The notes: generated by a model not told the origin, from the sequence alone. A stretch of DNA of 64,000 bases from JANXQG01 sp963719885 (GCA_963719885.1 CAVRDP010000035.1:1-64000), one strand, 5' to 3'. Positions 35,394 through 44,563 are shown, counted from the stretch's first letter. A program made the numbers and translations.

Positions 35394-36194
35394 GTGGAAA
35401 TCCTTCGATCCCCCCGAGAAATAGCCCAAATGCGAAAAGCGGGTCTCCTCGTGTGGGAAACCTTTGATATGGTCAAGAAACTGATCGCGCCGGGAGTGGC
35501 CACAATCGAAATCGACGCCGCCATTGAAAATTTTTATCGTCAGCACAATGCCGAACCACTGTTCAAGTTCTACCCGAACTCCACGGAAGGCGGCCCGCCG
35601 TTCCCGGCCGTGACCTGCATCTCGATCAATCGCGAGGTTGTCCATGGCATCCCCTGCAAGCGGAAACTGGTTGAAGGCGACGTGGTGAGCATCGATACCG
35701 GCTGCAAGTATAACGGTTGGTGCGGCGACGCGGCGGTGACGCTGCCGGTTGGCCGGATCGACCCCCAAGTCGAGCGACTGCTGCACGTCACCCGCGATGT
35801 GCTCCATCTGGCCATTCGGCGGATGGGGGAGAGGCGATGGTGGAGCGAAGTGGCTGAGGAAATGCAGACTTTTGTCCGCAAGGCGGGCTTTTCCGTGGTG
35901 GAAGACTTTGTCGGCCATGGCATCGGTCGCAGCATGCACGAGGATCCGCAGGTGCCGAACTTCGTGAAACGCGGCTATCGTCGCGGCAGAAACGATTTCC
36001 GTCTCGTGCCGGGCCGGGTGATTGCCGTCGAGCCGATGGTCAACATGGGTACGAAGGACGTTCGCGTCCTGCCCGACCAATGGACCCAAACGACCGCCGA
36101 TGGCAAGCCGAGCGCCCATTTCGAACATACGATCGCCCTAACCGAGTCGGGGCCGGTAGTCCTGACCGCCGGACCGAATGGAGAAAGTTGGTGA
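35394..36194 (+). CDS. map: Methionine aminopeptidase type I
   Basis: 266 residues from GTG 35394 (VEILRSPREIAQMRKAGLLVWE), the normal family start; an in-frame GTG lies at 35376. It removes the initiator Met from nascent proteins. Metal ligands are visible: D in SIDTGCKYNGWCGDAAV (two), H in GHGIGRSMHEDP, E in IAVEPMVNMG and E in AHFEHTIAL. Located in the secY-rpmJ interval as in many bacteria, but without infA. Confidence 0.95.
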   Translation: MEILRSPREIAQMRKAGLLVWETFDMVKKLIAPGVATIEIDAAIENFYRQHNAEPLFKFYPNSTEGGPPFPAVTCISINREVVHGIPCKRKLVEGDVVSIDTGCKYNGWCGDAAVTLPVGRIDPQVERLLHVTRDVLHLAIRRMGERRWWSEVAEEMQTFVRKAGFSVVEDFVGHGIGRSMHEDPQVPNFVKRGYRRGRNDFRLVPGRVIAVEPMVNMGTKDVRVLPDQWTQTTADGKPSAHFEHTIALTESGPVVLTAGPNGESW

Positions 36195-36556
36195 GGGTAA
36201 GAAAGAACTTAGAAATTAGAACTTGGTTCTTAGTGCTTAGACCTTAGGTTGCGGATCTAAGCACTAAGTTCTAAGCGCTAAGAACTGATGCACCCCCCCG
36301 GCAGGAGTGCGTTGGCGTCGGTTTGCATGCATTTGGCGGACCAACGGGAAAAATTTTATCGGCCGGGGGCCTTGAAGCAATCGGCCACTGTGCCTTATAC
36401 TGATATACTTTGCCTCTTTCCGGTACCCTGAACCAAACCTGGGGTGCGGTTGGATTTGGCGTTTTAGAAGCAGTTTTGAAACCGGGTGCGCAGGCCAATT
36501 CGCCTACGCCATGGGCGCGGTCTTGAAACAGTTTCTTGGAAAACGGGTGTCGAGTC
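36195..36556. other. Spacer with TTCTTAG-type hairpin and an internal promoter
   Basis: 36195-36287 is a fold-back spacer (CTTAGTGCTTAG facing CTAAGCACTAAG). Beyond it, TTGAAG (36372-36377), 18 bases, TATACT (36396-36401) form a good promoter for rpmJ and downstream genes. No infA is found here. The remaining 150 bases are an untranslated leader. Confidence 0.6.
36372..36401 (+). promoter_or_regulatory. Promoter of the rpmJ-rpsM-rpsK-rpsD-rpoA-rplQ segment
   Basis: TTGAAG and TATACT boxes are 18 bases apart, the best sigma70-like match near here. It would give a leader of about 150 bases before rpmJ and let the alpha segment be expressed separately from the S10/spc segment. Confidence 0.5.
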
Positions 36557-36670
36557 ATGAAAGTCCGAGCTAGCGTAAAGCGAATTTGTGAACATTGCAA
36601 GATCGTCCGCCGTCGTGGCGTGATCTTTGTCGTCTGTACCAATCCGCGTCATAAGCAACGCCAGGGTTGA
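36557..36670 (+). CDS. rpmJ: Ribosomal protein L36
   Basis: 37 residues: MKVRASVKRICEHCKIV, a short basic stretch, then CTNPRHKQRQG. The C-x2-C, C and H residues form the zinc site. It is the smallest 50S protein. It lies 24 bases before rpsM. Confidence 0.95.
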   Translation: MKVRASVKRICEHCKIVRRRGVIFVVCTNPRHKQRQG

Positions 36671-36694
36671 TGGGACATTGAGGAGTATTAAGAT

Positions 36695-37078
36695 ATGCCA
36701 CGTTTGCTGGGTGTTGATATCCCGAACGACCGTCCGACTGTGATCGCCTTGCAGTACCTTTATGGCGTAGGGCCGAAGGTTGCACGCGAATTGTGTCACA
36801 AGGCAGGCGTGGACCCGCAGGCCCGGGCCAAGGAACTTCGCGAAGACGAGCTTGCCCGTATGGCTGCTCTCCTCGATAAAGACTACGTGGTCGAGGGCCA
36901 GTTGCGGCGTCAAACCAATCAGAACATCATGCGGTTGCGCGACATTGCCTGCTATCGCGGCATCCGACATCGTCGCGGATTGCCTGTTCGCGGCCAGCGC
37001 ACCCGAACCAACGCCCGTACCCGAAAAGGTCCCAAGAAGACGGTCGCTGGAAAGAAGGGGGTCAAGGACCTGCGGTAG
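36695..37078 (+). CDS. rpsM: Ribosomal protein S13
   Basis: 127 residues (MPRLLGVDIPNDRPTVIALQYLYGVGPKVAREL). GGAG stands ahead of the ATG. The helix-two-turn-helix and the basic tail RGIRHRRGLPVRGQRTRTNARTRKGPKKTV contact the P-site tRNA and 16S rRNA. Confidence 0.95.
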   Translation: MPRLLGVDIPNDRPTVIALQYLYGVGPKVARELCHKAGVDPQARAKELREDELARMAALLDKDYVVEGQLRRQTNQNIMRLRDIACYRGIRHRRGLPVRGQRTRTNARTRKGPKKTVAGKKGVKDLR

Positions 37079-37210
37079 TGGGGGGGCGGGAAAATGGGCT
37101 TTGGCCTGCCTTCACGTGCAGGCCGGCAAAAGCCCACCCTAGCAGAATCGTTCAAGGTTATTTAGACATTCCCGGCATCGTGCCGGATTTAGAGCGGAGC
37201 GAAAAGTATC

Positions 37211-37618
37211 GTGGCAAATCCAAAACCACAAACCCAGCAACAGGCGCAGGCGCGGCGGAAGGTGCGTCGTAACGTCACCGTGGGCGTGGCCCACATCAAG
37301 GCGACGTTCAACAACACGACGATCACCATCACCGACACCAAGGGCGACGTGCTTTGCTGGGCCAGCGCCGGCACGAGCGGGTTCAAGGGCAGTCGCAAGA
37401 GCACGCCATTCGCCGGGCAGATGTCGGCCCAGCAGGTCGCCGACAAGGCAATCAAGTGCGGCATGAAGGAAGTCGACGTGAAGGTTCGCGGTCCCGGCAG
37501 CGGTCGCGAAAGCGCGATCACGGCGTTGCAGGCGGCTGGACTGAAGATCAAGTCGATCGAAGATGTCACGCCCTTGCCGCATAACGGCTGCCGGCCGAAG
37601 AAGCGCCGCCGCGTGTAG
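37211..37618 (+). CDS. rpsK: Ribosomal protein S11
   Basis: 135 residues from GTG 37211 (VANPKPQTQQQAQARRKVRRNVTVGVAHIKATFNNT). The core DTKGDVLCWASAGTSGFKGSRKSTPFAGQ and the tail DVTPLPHNGCRPKKRRRV are standard. A CCTTCACGTGCAGG-type spacer palindrome (about 37085-37142) precedes it. Confidence 0.95.
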   Translation: MANPKPQTQQQAQARRKVRRNVTVGVAHIKATFNNTTITITDTKGDVLCWASAGTSGFKGSRKSTPFAGQMSAQQVADKAIKCGMKEVDVKVRGPGSGRESAITALQAAGLKIKSIEDVTPLPHNGCRPKKRRRV

Positions 37619-37619
37619 G

Positions 37620-37815
37620 CCGACACCGAGACGCAGAATCCAAATTTCAAGATCCGAATTCCAAAACAACAAATCCCCAATCCCAAACAAATCCCAAACC
37701 CCAAACAAATCCCAAGTTCCAAATCCGAAATCCCAAACAAATTCAAAATCACAAGAAAACCAAGGTTCGAAACAACGCTGGTTTGAGATTTTGAATTTTC
37801 CTTTTTGAATTTGTT
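37620..37815. repeat. AAATCCCAAACAAATCC-type spacer repeat
   Basis: A long run of AAATCCCAAACAAAT-like units between rpsK and rpsD, ending with the complementary TTTGAGATTTTGAATTTTCC. Same family as 16535 and 40295. No gene. Confidence 0.75.
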
Positions 37816-37853
37816 TGCGATTTCGATATCGGAACTTGGTGCTTGGATCCCCT

Positions 37854-38480
37854 ATGGCTCGTCAAATTTCACCCGTTTGCCGGCTGTGCCGCCGCGAGGG
37901 AATGAAACTGTTCCTCAAAGGCACCCGTTGCGATACGCCCAAGTGTGCCTTCGAGCGCCGCGAATCGGCCCCGGGCATGACCATTAGTCGTCGCAGCAAA
38001 GCGACCGAGTATGCCGTCCATCTTCGCGAGAAACAGAAGGTGAAACGCTACTATGGCGTCCTGGAGCGGCAGTTCCGCAAGTATTTCCATCAGGCCGAGC
38101 GGACCAAGGGCCACACCGGCGATGCTTTGATGGTGCTGCTGGAACGCCGCCTGGACAACATCATCGCCCGCTTGGGACTGGCCCAATCGCGCGCCCAGGC
38201 CCGCTTGATGGTCACCCATTGCCACATTACCGTCAACGGCCGGTTGGTCAATATTCCCAGCTACTTGGTTCGCCCCGGCGACGTGATTCGGATCAAGGCT
38301 CGGACGAAGAGCCAGACCCTGGCCCAGGCCAACCGGGCCGCCCACGGCCGGGAGGTTCCCGACTTCCTCAGTCTGTCGGAGAGTCCGGAGCTTGAGGGAC
38401 ATGTTCTGCGGATGCCGGAAGCGGCCGACGTGTCGCTGCCGGTGCAGACGCAGTTGATCGTCGAGCTTTGCTCCAAGTAA
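37854..38480 (+). CDS. rpsD: Ribosomal protein S4
   Basis: 208 residues from ATG 37854 (MARQISPVCRLCRREGMKLFLKGTRCDTPKCAFERR). The Cys-x2-Cys and Cys-x4-Cys zinc knuckle shows it is the zinc-type form. The S4 RNA-binding domain is LDNIIARLGLAQSRAQARLMVTHCHITVNGRLVNIPSYLV. It initiates 30S assembly. In-frame codons from 37815 are spacer repeat. Confidence 0.95.
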   Translation: MARQISPVCRLCRREGMKLFLKGTRCDTPKCAFERRESAPGMTISRRSKATEYAVHLREKQKVKRYYGVLERQFRKYFHQAERTKGHTGDALMVLLERRLDNIIARLGLAQSRAQARLMVTHCHITVNGRLVNIPSYLVRPGDVIRIKARTKSQTLAQANRAAHGREVPDFLSLSESPELEGHVLRMPEAADVSLPVQTQLIVELCSK

Positions 38481-38568
38481 ACAGCTTGGATTGAATGAAC
38501 AGGGCTTTGCTGTGAATTAACAGGGCTTTGCTGCAAGTAAACAGAGAATTGGTTTGGAGGCTATTTCC

Positions 38569-39567
38569 ATGCGTATTCGTTCGCGCGGACTCGAGTTGCC
38601 CAGTCAAGTTAGCGCGGATCGATCGACCTTGTCGCGGACCTACGGCAAGTTCACGATCGAACCGTTCGAGCGCGGGTTCGGTGTGACCGTCGGCAACAGC
38701 TTGCGTCGCGTTCTCCTTTCCAGCCTGGAAGGGAGTGCTGTGACCCAGATCAAATTGCACGGCGCCCAGCACGAGTTCACCACGCTGCCCGGCGTGTTGG
38801 ACGACGTGACCGACATCGTGCTCAACGTGAAGTCGCTGGTGGTCAAGAACCACAGCGAGCAGACCCGCGTGGTCCGCATCGAGAAGAGCACGAAGGGAAA
38901 AGTCACCGGCGCCGATGTCAAGACCGACGATCAGGTCGATGTCATCAACCGCGACCACGTGATCGCCACGCTGACCGAGGACATGCCGTTCTTGCTGGAG
39001 ATGGTGATCGAGAACGGCCGCGGCTACGTGCCCGCCACGGAGCATACCCCGCAGGCCCAGGAAATCGGCATCATCCCCTTGGACGCCGCCTTCAGCCCGG
39101 TGACCCGGGTCCGCTACGAAGTCGACGAGACCCGCGTTGGCCAGAAGACGAACTACGACCGCCTGACGATCGAGATCTGGACCAACGGTTCGGTGAATGC
39201 GGAAATGGCCCTGGTCGAATCGGCCAAGATTCTCCGCAAACACCTCAACCCGTTCATCCAGTACCAGGAACTCGGTCCCATGGTGCATACCGAGGCCCGG
39301 GCCGTCGGCGGCAGCGTGCTCGATCCGGCAACGGAGACGAAGTTGGGCATGAGCCTGGCCGAGCTGGACCTGTCCGTGCGGGCGAGCAACTGCCTGGAGT
39401 CGGAGAACATTACGACCGTCCGCGACCTGGTTTCCCGCACGGAAGCCCAGTTGCTGGAAGTGCGGAACTTTGGCGAGACGACCTTGCAGGAGGTCCGCGA
39501 GAAACTGGCCGACATCGGCCTGCACCTCGGCATGCGGTTGCCGCCGGTCGCCGCGGAAACGGTCTAA
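38569..39567 (+). CDS. rpoA: RNA polymerase alpha subunit
   Basis: 332 residues from ATG 38569, with GGAGG 8 bases upstream; an in-frame TTG at 38554 overlaps that site. The N-terminal dimerisation domain includes PFERGFGVTVGNSLRRVLLSSLEGSAVTQI. The C-terminal domain (SLAELDLSVRASNCLESENITTVRDLVSRTEAQLLEVRNFG) binds UP elements and activators. It is followed by rplQ at 79 bases. Confidence 0.96.
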   Translation: MRIRSRGLELPSQVSADRSTLSRTYGKFTIEPFERGFGVTVGNSLRRVLLSSLEGSAVTQIKLHGAQHEFTTLPGVLDDVTDIVLNVKSLVVKNHSEQTRVVRIEKSTKGKVTGADVKTDDQVDVINRDHVIATLTEDMPFLLEMVIENGRGYVPATEHTPQAQEIGIIPLDAAFSPVTRVRYEVDETRVGQKTNYDRLTIEIWTNGSVNAEMALVESAKILRKHLNPFIQYQELGPMVHTEARAVGGSVLDPATETKLGMSLAELDLSVRASNCLESENITTVRDLVSRTEAQLLEVRNFGETTLQEVREKLADIGLHLGMRLPPVAAETV

Positions 39568-39646
39568 GAGGCTGTCCGGAAAGCCGTTTACCTTTGATAG
39601 CAGCGGAATTTGTTCCGTTACATTTGAACGAAAAGAAGACACGATC

Positions 39647-40291
39647 ATGCGACACCGACGTAAAGGCCGCAAACTCGGCCGCATTCCGAGCCACCAACGT
39701 GCCTTGTTGAGGAGCCTGGCCAGCGCGCTGATCCTCACGGAGCGCGATGCCGAGGACGACGAGAACAAGCCCAAGATCAAGGGCCGCATCATCACCACGA
39801 TCCAGAAGGCCAAGGAAGTCCGTCCGCTGGTCGAGCGGGCCGTAACGATCGCCATTCGCGCGTTGCCGCAGCTCGAGGCCGCCGCACGGCTGGAGCCCCA
39901 GGGCGAGCGGAACAGCGAGGCCTGGAAGAAGTGGCGGAACGGTCCCGGTTGGGCCGAGTGGAGCAAGGCGAACGCCCCGGTGCTCGCTGCCCGGCGTCGG
40001 ATGGTGCAACTCTTAGGCAACAAGCAGGCCGTGCAGATTCTCTTCAGCGACATCGCGCCCCGCTTCAGCGATCGGCCCGGCGGCTACACCCGCGTTTTGC
40101 GTTTGGCCAAGCCGCGTCTGGGCGATGCGGGCGTGCGTGCCATTTTGGAGTTCGTCGGCACGCACGACCGCAAGCGGCGCAAGGCGGCCAAGCCCGCTTT
40201 CGAGAGCGAGGCACGCGCAGAGACGCCCGCCGCCGAAACGCAGCCGACAACCGAACCTCAGCCGGCCGCGGAAGCATCGGTTGGCGAATGA
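39647..40291 (+). CDS. rplQ: Ribosomal protein L17 with insertion and C-terminal extension
   Basis: 214 residues from ATG 39647 (MRHRRKGRKLGRIPSHQRALLRSLASALI), against about 120 in most bacteria. An insertion (EAAARLEPQGERNSEAWKKWRNGPGWAEWSKANAPV) interrupts the domain before RRRMVQLLGNKQAVQILFSDIAPRFSDRPGGYTRVLRL. An acidic Glu/Ala/Thr/Pro tail follows. It lies near the tunnel exit of the 50S and ends the ribosomal cluster. Confidence 0.9.
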   Translation: MRHRRKGRKLGRIPSHQRALLRSLASALILTERDAEDDENKPKIKGRIITTIQKAKEVRPLVERAVTIAIRALPQLEAAARLEPQGERNSEAWKKWRNGPGWAEWSKANAPVLAARRRMVQLLGNKQAVQILFSDIAPRFSDRPGGYTRVLRLAKPRLGDAGVRAILEFVGTHDRKRRKAAKPAFESEARAETPAAETQPTTEPQPAAEASVGE

Positions 40292-40294
40292 TAA

Positions 40295-40445
40295 AATCCG
40301 AAATTCCAAGATCCAAATCCCAAGCAAGTCACAAATCCAAAGGCAGAAAATCCAAAACGACGAGCTGCCTGCCCGTTTTGAGTTTTGAAATTTCGCATTT
40401 GGAATTTGTTTGAGATTTCGGATTTGAGGTTTGGAATTTCCATCT
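40295..40445. repeat. AAATCC/GGATTTG spacer fold-back
   Basis: AAATCCGAAATTCCAAG and AAATCCCAAGCAAG units on the left face GGAATTTG, GAGATTTCGGATTTGAGG on the right. It can form a long hairpin after rplQ and may terminate the ribosomal transcript. Its right arm runs up to the start of the next gene. Confidence 0.65.
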
Positions 40446-41015
40446 GTGGTTGGTTTCGATTTCACCCATCATGTCGGTTGTCTTTGCGCGGATATGGCTG
40501 CGCGGGTGGACGAGCTTCGCCACATCGATATGTCGCGGGTGGCCGTCAGTTTCCGGCAAACCCGCAAGCGGATGCCCCACGGGCTGTACGCCTCCTTGAC
40601 CCCCTTGCGCTTCGCCGGCGGCCAAACGCACACCATTCGCCGCGGGCGGAAGTTCTCCATGCAGCGGGTCGAAATCGACGGCCGCGAGATGCTCTATGTG
40701 CTGAACTTCTACCTGCCGCGGTTCCTCGACCTTGGTTTTCGCGAGAAGCTCACGACCATCGCCCACGAGCTCCTGCACATCGGTCCGCATTTTGACGGCG
40801 ACCTGCGGCGATTCTCCGGGCGGTGCTATGCGCACAGTCATTCCCAAGGGCGATTCGACGCCCACGCCGAGCAGTTGGCCCAGCGGTGGCTTGCCGGCGG
40901 GCCGGAACAGTCGCTTTACGCCTTCCTACACCTGGACTTTTTGGGTTTACAAGCCTTGCACGGCAGGATTATTGGGAGACGGATCGCCGCACCGAAACTG
41001 CTGTTGGCGGAGTGA
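40446..41015 (+). CDS. Putative metallopeptidase-like protein with HExxH motif
   Basis: About 189 residues. GTG 40446 (VVGFDFTHHVGCLCADMAARVDEL) is the first start after the spacer repeat; no ribosome binding site is visible. TTIAHELLHIGPHFDGDLRRF contains H-E-L-L-H with a further His and Asp, like minimal zinc peptidases of the SprT/ImmA type. SPRT-like families process DNA-protein crosslinks or repressors, but I cannot assign this one. Family unknown. Confidence 0.55.
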   Translation: MVGFDFTHHVGCLCADMAARVDELRHIDMSRVAVSFRQTRKRMPHGLYASLTPLRFAGGQTHTIRRGRKFSMQRVEIDGREMLYVLNFYLPRFLDLGFREKLTTIAHELLHIGPHFDGDLRRFSGRCYAHSHSQGRFDAHAEQLAQRWLAGGPEQSLYAFLHLDFLGLQALHGRIIGRRIAAPKLLLAE

Positions 41016-41104
41016 GAGACAGAAAAATAAGGGGACAGAAAGATGAAAGAAAGGAAAATGGGAGAAAGGAAGATGGAGAAGGCTCGGCGAGAGAGGCACC
41101 TGCC

Positions 41105-42448
41105 TTATTTTCCTTTCTCAAGACTTTCTTCGTCGCGCGGCGACCACTCGATCTTGCAATTAGGCAATGCCTGCTGGAGCCGGCGCACACCCTCGGCAGT
41201 CACGGAAGTGTCGTTCAAGTCGAGTTCGTGCAGATCCTTCAAGGACTTGAGCGATTCGAGCCCGGCGTCGGTGATGCGGGTTTCAGAGAGTTCAAGGTAC
41301 GATAGCCGTTTTATCTGCCCGATGGTGGGCAGCGCGGCGTCGTAGATCTGTGTCCTGGCCAAAATCAGCCAGTCGAGTTCTGCCAGATTCCGAAGGTGGC
41401 CAAGCCCCGCCGTCGTAATCTTGGTGCCAGCCAGAGAAAGCCAGTGAAGATGGGCCAATCCATCGAGTTCGGCCAGGTCTGCATCGCTGAATCGGTCGTC
41501 CTGCACACTCAGGCTTTGCAGTGATTTTAGGCCAGCTATGCCGCTTACTTTCCAGTTCGGTAACGGCTCGCTAATCGAGGTAGTAACGTACTCGACATTC
41601 AATGCACGTAAGCGGGGAAGCGATGGAATTTCAACAGTCTGCTCACCACCATGCCGCAAAAGCTCGATCGCTTCGAGAGTGGACATCCTTGCTATTAGAG
41701 CCGTGCGCTGACCGGGAGACGCCCAAAGTCGTAAGCGGAGCAGTCGGCGCAACTTCACGGCCTCTTTCAAATCATCACCATTCATAATTTCAACGGAGCA
41801 AAGCCGGGCGAACAACTCGTAGTATCGATCGTGGCCGACGATGGGAAGCAACCAGTCCGGGCCTTCGATGTGCCAGTCGCCACCATCCGGGGTCCAGTCC
41901 CCGGCTCGATCATGGCGGTGCAGCCATGCATAGATCTTGCATTCCTCGGTATATTCTTTCCGCCGGACCGAATAGAAACTCAATCCGATCGCGAAAAGGG
42001 TCACGAAGGCCAATAGCTCACTTAGATGGAACTGGAAACACGAATGCCGCCAACGCCTACGGGCTTCGATGAGAACGCCTGCAAGGATGAGGATACCTAC
42101 GCTTGCCACGACATTGACCGTCAAGGCAAGCCCACGAAACTCGATGATCCCGTGGGAAAGGTCCCAAGGCGAAAGTGTCACTGAAACGGTCCGGTCCTCC
42201 CAACTTCTTCGACGCAAGTAGGTCATCGGCCAGCCGTGTTCGTAATTCGTGCGCACGAATACGGCAAGATAATTGTTCCAAGGATTTGTAGTACATGCCA
42301 CTCTCCACCCCGGCACGTTTGCCAGCACGAGAACAGCCAGCACGGGGATCAAGAGCACGAGCGTCGATAGATGCGGGCGGAGGCGGACCGCCCGAAAGGA
42401 CTTCCACCAGGAACCGGCGCGTGTGGCAAGCGTTCGCAAAGACTTCAC
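41105..42448 (-). CDS. Membrane protein with C-terminal leucine-rich repeats
   Basis: About 447 residues from GTG 42448 (VKSLRTLATRAGSWWKS), with GGAGG just upstream. Three hydrophobic helices (STLVLLIPVLAVLVLANV, LTVNVVASVGILILAGVLI, LLAFVTLFAIGLSFYSV) anchor it. The C-terminal half has LRR units of about 24 residues (HLHWLSLAGTKITTAGLGHLRNLAELDWL; LSYLELSETRITDAGLESLKSLKDLHELDL). This layout is common in planctomycetes; ligands are unknown. The 3' end abuts a GACAGAAAAATAAG spacer repeat. Confidence 0.75.
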   Translation of the reverse strand: MKSLRTLATRAGSWWKSFRAVRLRPHLSTLVLLIPVLAVLVLANVPGWRVACTTNPWNNYLAVFVRTNYEHGWPMTYLRRRSWEDRTVSVTLSPWDLSHGIIEFRGLALTVNVVASVGILILAGVLIEARRRWRHSCFQFHLSELLAFVTLFAIGLSFYSVRRKEYTEECKIYAWLHRHDRAGDWTPDGGDWHIEGPDWLLPIVGHDRYYELFARLCSVEIMNGDDLKEAVKLRRLLRLRLWASPGQRTALIARMSTLEAIELLRHGGEQTVEIPSLPRLRALNVEYVTTSISEPLPNWKVSGIAGLKSLQSLSVQDDRFSDADLAELDGLAHLHWLSLAGTKITTAGLGHLRNLAELDWLILARTQIYDAALPTIGQIKRLSYLELSETRITDAGLESLKSLKDLHELDLNDTSVTAEGVRRLQQALPNCKIEWSPRDEESLEKGK

Positions 42449-42539
42449 GACATCTCCCTCCTTCCGGTATGATACACGCCCGGCGGGCCGGTCGATAGCC
42501 CGACAACTAGCGTAGCGATTCAAAATTGTGGTCATCGAT

Positions 42540-42597
42540 TGGAGTCCCGGCTTTAGCCGGAAGTTTCGAATAATTCCGCCTAAAGGCGGGACTCCAG
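42540..42597. repeat. GGAGTCCCGGCTTTAGCCGG inverted repeat
   Basis: GGAGTCCCGGCTTTAGCCGG and CCGCCTAAAGGCGGGACTCC form imperfect arms about 16 bases apart. A second, longer copy is at 61407-61476 upstream of trxB. It stands between divergent genes here. Confidence 0.75.
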
Positions 42598-42738
42598 CGC
42601 AGGCGGTAAATACCCATCAGCGTGAATCACTACACTAGAAACAGCCGAACTCAGCCCGGCAAGCGGCCTGTTGATTCGGTTCGCCGATGATCGTACCATG
42701 ACGCTTTGCCATTACCTGATTTCACCATTTCCTCAATC

Positions 42739-43734
42739 ATGTCTGAACTGCGGAAGGATCCGATTCTCGACCACTGGGTGATAGTGGCTGCCAACCGTGC
42801 GGAGCGGCCGGGGGCGCTGATCGAGTCGCAGCCTTTCGAGCCCGGTTTGCTCTGCCCGTTCTGCGAAGGCCACGAGGACGAAACGCCGCCCGAGGTGCTC
42901 GCCTTTCGCGCTGCGGGCGGCGGCGCCGATGGGCCGCATTGGCGGGTGCGGGTCGTGCCGAATAAGTTTCCGGCCATCGAGACCGACGCTGATACGCGGC
43001 TGTTGGACGACGGGCTCTATCAGCGTCTGGAGGCCTGCGGTGCCCACGAAGTGATCGTCGAATCGCCGCGGCACGTGGCCAGCACGTCGGATCTCTCGGC
43101 CGCCGAACTGGCCGAGGTCTTGCTCGCCTATCAAATGCGGCTGGCCTATTGGAAACGCGACCCTCGCATGGCCTACGCGCAGGTTTTCAAGAACGTGGGC
43201 CAGGCGGCAGGGGCTTCGCTGGAACACGCGCATAGCCAGTTGCTGGTTATTCCGCGGGTTCCCAACGTGATTGCCGCAGAGATGAACGGGGCGTTGAACT
43301 ATTTCCACCGCTACGACCGCTGTCCATTCTGCGACATGGTTCGTGAGGAGTTGGCCGGGGGGCAGCGAATCGTTGCCGAAACCGACCTTCACTTGTCATT
43401 TGTCCCCTTTGCCGCGCGATTGCCGTTTGAGACGTGGATTCTGCCCAAGTCTTATGCCAGCCAATATGAGCTAGCGTCGCGGGAGCAGCTTGAAGACCTT
43501 GCCGGCATCGTGCGATCGGTGATTCAGCGGCTGGAAGCGGCGGTCGGCCGTTGTGCGTATAACTACGTCCTGCACACAGCCCCTTTGAACGCAACCGCCC
43601 TGAAGCACTATCACTGGCATCTAGAAATCGTGCCTGTCATGGTCAGGACGGCAGGTTTTGAACTTGGCACTGGATGGTTCATAAACCCAATCGCTCCCGA
43701 GACTTCGGCCAAATTGATGCGAGAAAAGTCTTAG
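42739..43734 (+). CDS. galT: Galactose-1-phosphate uridylyltransferase
   Basis: 331 residues from ATG 42739 (MSELRKDPILDHWVIVAANRAERPG); an in-frame ATG at 42706 is less likely. The HIT-superfamily enzyme exchanges UMP between UDP-glucose and galactose-1-phosphate in the Leloir pathway. Zinc-type Cys pairs (CPFCEG; CPFCDM), the catalytic-region SLEHAHSQL and a second HYHWHLEIVP motif are present. Start to stop is uninterrupted. Confidence 0.85.
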   Translation: MSELRKDPILDHWVIVAANRAERPGALIESQPFEPGLLCPFCEGHEDETPPEVLAFRAAGGGADGPHWRVRVVPNKFPAIETDADTRLLDDGLYQRLEACGAHEVIVESPRHVASTSDLSAAELAEVLLAYQMRLAYWKRDPRMAYAQVFKNVGQAAGASLEHAHSQLLVIPRVPNVIAAEMNGALNYFHRYDRCPFCDMVREELAGGQRIVAETDLHLSFVPFAARLPFETWILPKSYASQYELASREQLEDLAGIVRSVIQRLEAAVGRCAYNYVLHTAPLNATALKHYHWHLEIVPVMVRTAGFELGTGWFINPIAPETSAKLMREKS

Positions 43735-44563
43735 CCATCGTTTGCGAGCCGGTCAACGATAGCCCGCATGTACTCGATGCTTTCGCGGGCCAGCCTTTCA
43801 ATGCCCGGCGAGAAATCGAATACCTCGACCGAAACCCAGCCATTGTAGAGAATTTCCTTCAAGGCCCGGAAAATCGGCACGAAGTCCAGTGCCCCAAAGC
43901 CCGGACCTTGCCGATTGGGATCGTTGGCGTGGAAATGGGCCAACCACTGGTGGTTCTGGCGAATCAGCTCGACGATCGGCGTCGCTTCGCTGGCCATCGC
44001 CTTGCAATCGAGGTGCAATCGGACCTGGGGCGAACGGAGGCGATCGATCAGTTCCACGGCTTCGGCGGCGGTGAGCAGGAAGTTCGTTTCCTGCGGAGTT
44101 AACGGCTCCAGGGCCAGCACCACGTTGTTGGATTCCAGCACGGGAAGGATCTCGCAAAGGACCTCGGCCGCGTATTCCATGCCCTGGGCCCTCGTCATGC
44201 CTTCGGCCAGGTTCCGCTGCGCAGGCGAACCCAAGACCATCACCTTGCCGCCCAGGTCGCCGCAGAGTTGCGTGAGATCGACAAGGTAATCGGCCGTGCT
44301 CGCTTGCGCACCGCCGCGTCCGGGCTGGTGAGATGAATGCCTTCCGTCTTGGCCAGCAGCCAGTGCAGCCCTACGATTTCCAAGCCGGCCGTTTCCGCCT
44401 GGCGGCGGATCGATTCGCGCTGGGCCTGCGACACGTCGCCTGCCCGGGCGGCCAGCGTGAAAGGGGCGATTTCAATGCCCGTATAGCCGCACTCCGCTGC
44501 CAGTGCGCAGGTGCGATTCCACGGCCAGTCCTGGAAGGTCTCGTTGCAAATAGCGAATTTCAT
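43731..44563 (-). CDS. Sugar phosphate isomerase/epimerase, TIM barrel (one frameshift)
   Basis: MKFAICNETFQDWPWNRTCALAAECGYTGIEIAPFTL starts at 44563. The frame breaks near 44293 (AVRKR must join TADYLVDLTQLCGDLGGK) and continues to 43731. Active-site-type segments are ALEPLTPQETNFLLT, VRLHLDCKAM, HFHANDPN and VSVEVFDFSPG, with Glu, Asp, His, Glu as metal ligands in the xylose-isomerase-like family. It ends four bases inside the convergent galT. The substrate is unknown. Confidence 0.8.

Noticed and set aside
37078..37142. A riboswitch or tRNA between rpsM and rpsK
   Set aside because: The hairpin is a simple spacer palindrome; no tRNA features or riboswitch core were found.
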